A DNA stretch of 64,000 nucleotides from the NCBI GenBank assembly GCA_029448655.1, contig JACCLO010000005.1, forward strand, positions 3,782,001-3,846,000, given 5' to 3'. The notes beneath the pieces were generated by a model. It did not search any database. It had not been told where the DNA came from and saw only the letters and a program-made list of their open reading frames with translations. This DNA comes from Wolfiporia cocos (taxonomy: Eukaryota; Basidiomycota; Agaricomycetes; Polyporales; Phaeolaceae). The position numbers were made by a program, and so were the translations under genes. Shown here in pieces: positions 55,982 through 64,000 of this stretch (within the stretch, counting starts at the first letter, position 1; every line of letters starts with the position of its first letter).

Positions 55982-58900
55982 TCATACTACGATCAAGGTT
56001 GTGTTCAGGTAGGTCGTCATGCTCGTCCCGACTTTGACAGTGAAGTTCCCAGGTTCGACGATCCACTCATTGTCGAGCGACCACAAGCCGAGCTGGGTCG
56101 AGTTGATTTGCATGGTCACCGTCTCGGAGCCGCCTACCCTTTTGTTGGCGGAACGATGTGGTCAGCCTCACAGCCTCACAGCATGAAGGCACTCATCTGA
56201 CATACGGTATGAAGACCTTTGTGAATGCCGCCAGATATTGATTAGGTGTCACAACAGAGCTGACAACGTCTGTCAGGTAAACCTTTCCGCGTCGAGGTCA
56301 GCAGACCACCCCGTCCCAATGCGAACCAGGCCTTACTTGAACTACCTCCTTTCCATCTACGTTGCCCGTGTTGGTCACAGTGACGGTGACGTTGAAGTCA
56401 TCCGAGGTGCCAATTGTGTACGAGGAAAGCTCCAGGTTCGTGCTGAAAGACGTAGGTTCTCCGTCACGTGTGATGCAGCAAGCGCAATGTATCGCTCACT
56501 AGTTGAAAGTTGTATAGCTTAAGCCATGCCCGAAGCTCCAGATTGGTACGGGAGTATTAAGTACGTACTGCGCATCGATGTCAACATCGCGCAATAACAA
56601 TACATCCTTGGAATACACATACCTGGTGACCGAACACCAGAGTTCCATTCGGGGTAATGTAACCAGGAGAGACAGGACGTCCATCTTTGAGATAGTTATA
56701 GAACGCTGGAGCGGTCCCGATGCTCTGCGGGAACGACACTGGCAATTTTCCTTGACGTTTTTTAGATGATCGAGGCCGCCAGGCATATCGCAAATGCGCT
56801 TACCGGATGGGTTGGCATCCCCGAAAATGATCTCGGCAATTGCGAGACCGCCAAGCTCTCCTGGATAAAATTGCTGAACCACCGCATCCACATCTACACA
56901 GCATATCAGCGCTGCTCAGGAACCGACCACACTAACTCCATCCTACTCACTCGCCTGTATCCACGGTTCCGAAATCGGCTTTCCGCTCACAAACACAACA
57001 ATCGTTGGCGTACCCGTCGCCTGTATAGCCTGCACGAGGGGCATCTGGGCGCCCACCAGATTGAGGCTGCTGAGGTCGACGTGCTCGCCGGTTGTAGCAT
57101 TTGTGCCCGGCTCCCACAGCAGGGTCTGGTCGAGTGACCATGTGCCGACCATGACGATGGCGGCATCGGACGTCTTGGCAGCCTCTATTGCCTCAGGGAA
57201 CTGTGACTGGTCGTTGGACCAGAGCTCGCAGCCCTGGGCGAAGTTGATATTTACGGAGGTGTTCTCAAGCAATGTGGTGAAGCCCTCAAGCGGGGATATC
57301 CCATTCAGCGTCGCATTGTGGAAGACGTAGTCTCCAAACTGGTATAGACTACCCATTTTAGGCTATCATGCTGTAGGAGATGGAGCTTTCAGACGCACGG
57401 ATACGCGGTTAACCTGGGGTCCGATGAGAGCGATGGAGCCGATATTCTTGCTGAGAGGAAGTGTGGCGTTCCGATTTTCCAGCAGGATGATCTGCTCTTG
57501 CTCCATCTGATGCAGCAGTGCGCGAGTCTCGGGTGTGCGCAACGTTGACACATAGTCCGGATACGGATAGGGATCTAAAGTCGCAAAATATACATAGTGC
57601 GATACAGAATCGCGAGCTGTAAGTGACGCTTTCGGGGGGAAACCATATAGACTGACTCACTCTCAAACAATCCTAGTGCGAACTTCGTTCTGAGAACCGT
57701 TGCCACGGTTTCATCGATGTACCTAATGTCTACGGTTCCAGCCGCTACCTGGTCTATTTGCCCCGCATAAGTTCGGCCCTCAAAGTTGCAGTCCTCTCGT
57801 GGCGCACCTGGCAGAGTCTCGTACGTGTAACTTCCGCCGCCCATCTCCATTTGCAGCCCGTTCTCGAGAACCTGCTTTGCCGCACATTCACGGTCTGCAC
57901 AGGTATAATGCCATGTGATCAATAGATCCGGGCTTCCCGCATCAGTCGTGACGAAGTACGGGAACTCCCATTCTTCTCTCAGCTGCAAACGACAGAGGTA
58001 GTTATATTCAGTGTTCCGCCTCCTCCACTTACGTTTTCACGTACTATTTCTGTCAGAATATCTGTGTATCACAATGAAACAGGGAGTATGAGTTCACGAA
58101 GATGTTCAATGATGATGATCAGATAGAACACGCACGATAGTTAGATATCGTCGGGATACCGTCATAGCTCGCGTACGCGCTCATCAAACTTAATGCTGTG
58201 CTTCCGCCCGTGAGTATCGGGTCGCTCGCACACGCCCGCTCGAACGGCCGTAAATAGTAGGTACGTAGCTCGCGCTCGCCTCCAGATACTTGTGCTAGAT
58301 TCCTAGATGACTTCTCATTAGAACTATGAATGGAGACCAATCCGAGGGCGAACTCACAGGCCACCCTGGGGACTACCATATGCGGTGAAGTGCTTGCATG
58401 TCGCAGCTATTCGCGCGACTGCAGTCCCGCTCGTGTTGCGTCGGGTACCTGCTTGCACCCCGAGTACGTATGCACGACCCATCTCTCCTGTCCTATTGAG
58501 GTATTGCGACTATAACGTGAGAATGCTGCTCTCTCCCCGCGTGTCTGGCTCGACTTACAGGAATGGGTCCTCGCCATAGTTCTCCTCAACGCGTCCCCAT
58601 CGGAGTTCTCTACTAAGGTCCAGCACGGGTGCAAATAGCTGGGAGAAGCCAAGCCCCTCCGCTTCCATACCAATTGTCTCGGCCGCGGCCTGAAGAAGGG
58701 GCGCATTGAAAGATGCGGCGAGTCCGATGGGCGACGGCCATGTGGTGCCGTTATTTGTGAATCCATGAAGACCTGAGCAAACAAGCAGTCTTGCAAACGA
58801 AGGGAGCAAGTACATTCGAGAGCATACCCTCGCTCTGCACTATGGCTGGTATACCAAGCGTGGTATTCTCCATGAGATACTTTTGCCCAATGGTAATACC

Positions 58901-59344
58901 ATACACCCATTTATCCCAAGGCATCAAGTACCCGCCCCATATAGCTCCTGCTTTGCTTGTCAGCATGTCCACTAGACCTGTCTCATTATATATCTTCATG
59001 TCGTCGTTCGGATCAGTCAAGTTCATCCAACCATCCAGGTCACCTTGAATTCTGATATAGTGTGTCCAATGGTGAGCCATTACGAGTTGTCCGTGTTCCA
59101 CTCACAACTGGGTAACCTTCTCTTGTAGCGTCATCCGTGGGAGCAGGTCCTCAACGCGCTCTTCAATGGACGCATTCGGGTTCTTGTAGATAGGTAGAGA
59201 ACCATCCAGGTTTGTCCCCCGAGCATACAAGGGGAAATTTAAATCGCCACGGGGAGAAAGGTCGTTAGCTGCGGCAGACGTCAGCAAGAGCGCAAGTGGG
59301 AACCAAGATCTCAAGGAAGACTGGTGCTGCCAAGGGTAGGCCAT
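55982..59344 (-). CDS. Secreted glycoside hydrolase family 3 (beta-glucosidase/xylosidase type)
   Basis: ATG 59344, stop 55982-55984, with many short introns that I did not trace completely. The signal peptide is in exon 1 (FPLALLLTSAAA). GH3 landmarks run in order: IEERVEDLLPRMTLQEKVTQ, QGDLDGWMNL, IPAIVQSEGLHGF, FAPVLDLSRELRWGRVEENY with GEDPF, FPYFVTTDAGSPDLL (nucleophile Asp in TTDA), QMEMGGGSYTYETL, VLRTKFALGLFE, IILLENRNATLPLSK, AAIVMVGTWSLDQTL, VVQQFYPGELGG, IPIWSFGHGLSYTTF-like, and a fibronectin-III-like end VTVTVTNTGNVDGKEVVQVY with TMQINSTQLGLWSLDNEW. These enzymes cut terminal sugars from cellulose or hemicellulose oligomers outside the cell. Substrate choice between glucose and xylose is not decided by what I see. 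All major blocks occur in order and look intact. Confidence 0.88.
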
Positions 59345-61389
59345 CGTGCCAAGTCAGAGGGCAGAGCACCTAGCAACCCCAGCGTATGTCGATCGTCCTC
59401 TGGCTGGATGTATTGACGACGTCCTATAAACTAGCTCCAGACTGTATCCGTCAATGAGATTCAGGAACAAGTCTGCGAGGGAAACGTAGGAGTCACCATG
59501 TGGTCTCGAGGTAGCCTCTCGCGTGGGGCTATTGATTGTGAGGACTAGATGAAGGTCAGATGAGCAAGTCCGTAAAAGCAGCTCTCTGATTTTACGCGGT
59601 CCGTTGCGCGGTCCGCTCAATGCAAGGCGTGGGCGCGTTGCTGCCTGCTAATCCGAGGTTCTCCCGATCCATCTTGATCGTGTAGAGCATGCGACCGCGT
59701 CGCGGCTCGTAGTTTTTGCTTAGGAGAGCCCCCGCGCGGCGCGCAACCCGGAGAAAGACAACGAACGATCTCTTGAGACTAAACGCTGTTCTGCAAATAG
59801 AGGAACGCTCAGATCGACTACAGGACGACAATTACCACAGCAACCAATCTAACGCAATGATGTCGCAGCACAAGAGCTTCCGCAAGTCAAAGATCCATAG
59901 GCTCCTGTATGGTGAGGGTCCGTCAGGCGCGCGCCATGCCACGACCATGCCACGACCATGTGCCGGAGTAGCTTAAGTACTGAGGCCCACAGATGCCAAC
60001 AGAGTTGGCATTCTACCCTTTTGGCGCAATGGTTATTGCATTACGGCCGAACATCGTATTGGGTCCACGACAGCGCGTGATACGCCATGGCAAAGGTAAT
60101 TGATCACACAGACACATTCGGGCGCACCTGGACCGTGCGTTATAATTAGCTTACTAAGCAACCGCTATCGAGCAAGACTCGAGCACGAGACAAGTCACGG
60201 CCACTATCGTTTGTATATTGTCCTCAGCTTTGACGCGGCCTATGTCGTAAATTCTGCAGTGTTCTCTGCATAAGCGATGATCTTCTCGAAAGTTAGCCTT
60301 TGACAGTATCCCTCCCGGATTCGATTCGGGATTGGAGTCGGAACTCCTGTGATCTCAGATTCTAGCTTGTATGCAAGACCACCCGTTATATGTACATGAA
60401 CCGAGGGCATAGCACTCAAAATTCTGGCCAGCTGTTCTAGATGCGTCGGGCCTGGCTATGGTGAGCTCACATAGTACCTCTACGTATATCTTTTTCAGCT
60501 ATCGTAGGCGAAATCCCTTGTCTTCGCGTTGCAGATATTCAGACTTAGATGCTTGCTTATACATCATGGAAGTCTTGGAAGTCCATTATTCATGCTCCCT
60601 ACTTCGTTCATATCCACTGACAAGCGGATACTAATGAGTGCCGTATATGTCATTAGGCAGCCTAATAGCTGGACTGCACCTCCATTATCCAGATGACTCA
60701 TCTGCACGTTCAAGCTCACTCCTTGGACTGGTTACTATGACCTACCCCATCGTAAAATAGACATTCCCAGTAACAAAAGGTTCACTTGGGCCGTTCGATA
60801 TCGCATAATCTGCCGTCTGAACTGTCAGCTATGCTCCACCTTGCTCGGCTCGTTTCAACTCAATAGTGCGATAGTCAGCAATGCGTAAGCTCCACCGAGC
60901 CTCCACTATACTCAGCTACCGTTTCATATAACGTGAATTCAGATCATCTGATCCTCTACCTTAACACTAATGTCATCTCCAGGTTCTACTATCTGAAGCA
61001 GTCAGCATGTCAAAGAACTAGGTAGATGATAGTCTCCCACGGCCTTCATCAATAACTTCATATCAGGTAATCTCGCCGGTATCGCAACGACCTACTAATT
61101 CTGGTGAGCGGATGCGAAATATCGTTTTGCAAGTGGCAGCTCGCTTTGTTTCCGATGCACCTGGCTTCGCGACACGGTCAGGGAAACCCCGTATCGCCGT
61201 CTGTAGTATCACAGGCCCTCGTTCGCCTTGCCACTTCTATTCGCCGTCCAAGCCTGGAAAGGAAGAAATGGCTTGGGTCGACTGCGCACAAGGTGACATA
61301 GTGTGGGTTGCCATTGTGGGTAGTATGGCGGCAGTGGATCCTGGAGCTCAGTGATTGATCGATACGAAAGCATTGAGGATATCGTCTGA
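59345..61389. other. Intergenic, tRNA-like fragment, no intact gene
   Basis: Contains the GH3 promoter side. Near 60021 'ttggcgcaatggtta' resembles a tRNA A box, but no matching B box or cloverleaf follows. 59942-59960 repeats 'ccacgaccatg' in tandem. Short open frames at 61104-61354 are unconvincing. Confidence 0.35.
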
Positions 61390-62204
61390 AAAGGCAAGGG
61401 TATGCTCGCTATGCGACCAATCAAAGCGGGAGAGGTTGTATACGCTGAGCGACGGTCTACGTCCCCAATCCGGAGCGGATAATCCCGAGGGGAAAAGAGT
61501 ACGAACAGGGGACACTCTACAACGCTGCTATATCCGGCCTCGCGAAGGAGGCTCGCACGGCACTCCTGACGCTGCGCAACTCCATCCCGGATCGTAATTC
61601 TGACGTCGCTCTGGAAATTCTGAACACCATGGTTTCCCGATTGCCTTTGAATCTCCCGTCAAGAACTCATACATTCCAAATGTCGACTACGACTTTCGTT
61701 CGAGGTTGGTTGCAGCGGATCCTGCACAGTGCATGATACTGCAGAGAAAGAGGAACTCAAAGCGGCCTTCGTTGACGAAAGCTTGCCGCAGGCAGCACGT
61801 CGTATGCAGCTGCAAAGCAACCACTATCTCAGGCGCACATGCAAGACCTGTCTGCTGCCTTTTGATCAACCGAAGCTGAACAACGTGCACGGTATAGCCA
61901 TTCGAGAACTACATCGACTGCCGTGATCCACCCACGTTGTAGAAAGCCGGGCGCATTGCGAGGCGAAGAGATTTCTGATGAAGTCAGCAATGAGGTCAGC
62001 ATCCGTTTTGTACAAGAGCAGACTACCCTGGCATACAAATGGCTCCGACTGACGCATGCTTTGTGCTTGACGGTGGGGGAGGATTTCTGCTGTAAATTCC
62101 AGAAAGTGGACAAACTTGAAGAAGACGAGCTGAAATATGCCATGATGGAGACAGGTGGGGATGAGAAACTGATCTATGGCTTCTGTATGCATTCCATGAG
62201 CTGA
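61390..62204 (+). pseudogene. Decayed SET-domain (SMYD-like) gene
   Basis: Fragments parallel the intact SET gene at 26448. GKGMLAMRPIKAGEVVYAER (about 61393) matches GVGVLATRPIREGELICVER. LYNAAISGLAKEARTALLTL (about 61510) with LEILNT matches FYRAAIQGLSLRTREIFFAL with GILNT. QAARRMQLQSNHYLRRTCKT with CLLP (about 61790) matches RERRALLAQTRHFECKCATC with LLP. An intron-like GT...AG joins the first two blocks. The NHxCxP core is replaced by a degenerate SRTHTFQM stretch, and the frame changes before the Cys-rich part. A further frame to 62204 may be the former C-terminus. Confidence 0.6.
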
Positions 62205-63136
62205 TAAACTGTCAATCTCTATGCAGTCTTCGTCTGTCTGGCCTAATGTCCGTGACAATCTCCGAGGAACCACGTATTATTTGTCGCCCTGTTAGCAAGA
62301 TGCTGGTCCCCTCTGTTTCTTCTATACTTCTTTAGGAGCTGGGGAGACAAAAAAAGCTGCTTGTCGACTACTTCGTGGATGTTACGTGGATAGCTCTATT
62401 GAGCGCCTGCCGCCAATCTGATGCATCTGAAGGTCAACCTCTCCCTGTTTGTACTGAGCAGTCTATATCCAAAACAGGAATGCACATATATTGGGAATTT
62501 TCCGGAGATGAGAATCTTGCCCGCAGCGATCCTCTACACAGATAAGGACAACTTCCCGTTTCGTTGATACGGTATAGAGAACATGCAGTGTTGTTTCATC
62601 AGAGATGGCTGTAGTCAACTAATTCACCTCTTGGCAGCATAAGTTCCGACTCACAGTTGACCACAGCCAGTCTAGATGTCAGCTCTATGACTTGAGCATA
62701 GTCTAAAAATAAGAGGTATAAATTATCATTCGCTGTATGTATATTTGAACGGCATAGGACAATCACGCTGCCGTTCAAGCTTCGTCAGCTTCATTCATGT
62801 ATCAAGGTATGCGGTCAGTGTCCCTCTTTATGATGTTCACCGACGTATATTGCATACATGAAAATGATAGGTCTTTATCAACACCATTTTCTCTCTGAAG
62901 GCGATATACTTCGAAGTATCAATATCGAAGCCAAGACACTGGTATTTGCACCCGCTGGAGATCGCGACAATATGGCATTGCAAGGTATGAGGTGCGGTAT
63001 CGTAACATTGATATGTCAGGCATGTACATAAGTTATTGCGAGTGAATTCATGTATTAAAGATATAAATATTGCAGATCATAGTGAATTTCGCACTCTTGA
63101 ATAATTAGTCAACATCCCGTCACATCAACGCCTGGT
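62205..63136. other. Intergenic, no gene supported
   Basis: One short plus-strand frame from an ATG near 62862 (MIGLYQHHFLSEGDILRSIN...) runs about 40 codons into a GTATGA donor-like site, perhaps a relic exon. Nothing else is visible. Confidence 0.3.
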
Positions 63137-63979
63137 TCAAGCGTCTCCTTTCTTCGCCCTGATTTCCCTCATCATTTTCCTGATTTCTTGAGAGTCCTTA
63201 ACGGTTTTCCAGAGCGTCTGCTGCTGAGTTGGCGCAAAATCGTCCGGGAAGCGCTCATTTAGCCACCATTCCTGGATCCATGGCACAGGCACGGTATCGT
63301 TTCCCTTCCCGAAAATGCCCAACACCATGGACATCTCCCCACGCGCAATCTCTTCGTGCAAGGCATCGAGCGAGACGTTGTACGCGTCTTCCCGATTCAC
63401 CCGCGCGACGGCAAAGTCGTGCATGTTCATGACCTTGCCGTCAGAGGACGCGCTGATCAGCTCGTCGATGAGATGGCGGTTTGCTCTACATGGCGCATAC
63501 TCCTGTGTGCGTAATGCATCGAGATGCCCCAGAGAGGCACTGTGCTCAATGTAATTATGCCGCGCGAGGTCGAATAAGGATATCTGGGAATATTGCGACA
63601 GCAGGACGTGTCCGCTGTAGGTGAGGAAGACTGCAAGTGGAGTTGACAGGTGGTATCCTTCGCGCATGGCGCGGATGTAGTCGCTCCTGCTGATGCCTAC
63701 CCCGCTATGCGGCCTGTGTGAGACATCAGAAGACGCGCGTCAGACTAGCAGTGACTGGGACATACAGGAAACCGTGATTCGCAAGAGTGTTCAGTGCAGG
63801 GCACGGTGATCGGCTATCTGAGGGTTGAGGTAGGACAAAAGGATGGTTTTCCAGCGAAAAGGGCTCAATCTCGTCGCTCCAGAGCTCATTGATAGATAGT
63901 CTAATGAAGACGATAAGCACTGGTCCTACAGTACAATCGAAGCACTCGCCACTTACACAAGGCTCAAGATAGCCGCCAT
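63137..63979 (-). CDS. Heme-thiolate peroxidase/peroxygenase (chloroperoxidase family)
   Basis: Exons 63979-63957 (start tentative), 63900-63766 and 63713-63137; 244 codons in frame, so a short-type member. The heme-ligand motif SPCPALNTLANHGFLPHSG is intact, with the proximal Cys in PCP. The next family motif reads NYIEHSASLGHLD, where EHD is usual, so Asp is replaced by Ser. HEEIARGEMSMVLGIFG and VPWIQEWWLNERFPDDF match the C-terminal half, with a Glu suited to the distal acid-base role. The family uses peroxide to halogenate or oxygenate organic compounds and is usually secreted. The first exon gives MAAILSLV, too short for a signal peptide; the same frame stays open to the window edge (FSIVTAL before the Met), so the true start may lie beyond 64000. 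Confidence 0.85.
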
Positions 63980-64000
63980 AAGTGCAGTCACAATCGAGAA

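Noticed and set aside
60015..60095. Possible tRNA gene starting 'ttggcgcaatggtta'
   Set aside because: The A box is good, but the anticodon arm has a 9-nt loop, no B box follows and the acceptor stem does not pair.

Overview
The window looks like nuclear DNA of an agaricomycete (mushroom-forming basidiomycete, probably polypore-like). The grounds are many spliceosomal introns of about 45-65 nt with GTRNGT donors, compact intron-rich genes, wood- and litter-decay enzymes (GH79, GH3, heme-thiolate peroxidase), DUF6533 and MARVEL-type membrane proteins, and TE relics with decayed CpG sites. No rRNA, intact tRNA or CRISPR array was found. Gene models were built by hand from open frames joined at GT/AG sites. 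In every model described as fully traced, the exon lengths sum to a multiple of three.

Layout. 1-6.8 kb: a graveyard of LTR/Copia relics and a tRNA-like segment, with extreme CpG loss. 7.3-10.7 kb: a large Gln/Pro-rich coiled-coil protein ending in a CxxC...H...H module (+). 11.6-17.3 kb: two tandem DUF6533 membrane-protein genes (-), probably decaying. 19.0-19.5 kb: a Tc1/mariner-type MITE. 20.8-22.5 kb: a MetE-like methyltransferase (+). 24.1-26.0 kb: a secreted GH79 beta-glucuronidase-like enzyme (+). 26.4-27.7 kb: a SET-domain protein (+). 28.5-31.2 kb: an uncharacterised basidiomycete domain fused to eight WD40 repeats, with a tandemly duplicated internal exon (+). 32.1-33.7 kb: a 1.65-kb retroposon-like insertion flanked by a perfect 15-bp direct repeat, lying in the promoter of a dead paralogue of the WD40 gene (33.8-35.5 kb). 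37.6-38.7 and 43.5-45.0 kb: two paralogous C2H2 zinc-finger genes (- and +) separated and followed by a very GC- and CpG-rich, apparently non-coding tract (about 40-47.5 kb). 47.6-48.8 kb: local tandem repeats. 50.3-51.7 kb: a 2-oxoglutarate/Fe(II) oxygenase (+). 52.1-54.1 kb: a tandem pair of an unrecognised family (-), one copy frameshifted. 54.9-55.7 kb: a four-helix MARVEL-like protein (+). 56.0-59.3 kb: a secreted GH3 glycosidase (-). 61.4-62.2 kb: remains of a second SET-domain gene (+). 63.1 kb to near the right edge: a heme-thiolate peroxidase/peroxygenase (-).

The genes do not form one pathway. GH79, GH3 and the peroxidase fit a saprotrophic or wood-decay lifestyle; the zinc-finger pair and SET proteins are regulators. 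The recurring theme is local duplication followed by decay of one copy: DUF6533, the WD40 gene, the unknown pair, SET, and C2H2 (here both copies look intact). The strongest leads for new biology are the retroposon-like element with its target duplication, the exon-duplicated WD40 fusion, the CpG-free tract, and the CpG-rich desert around the C2H2 pair.
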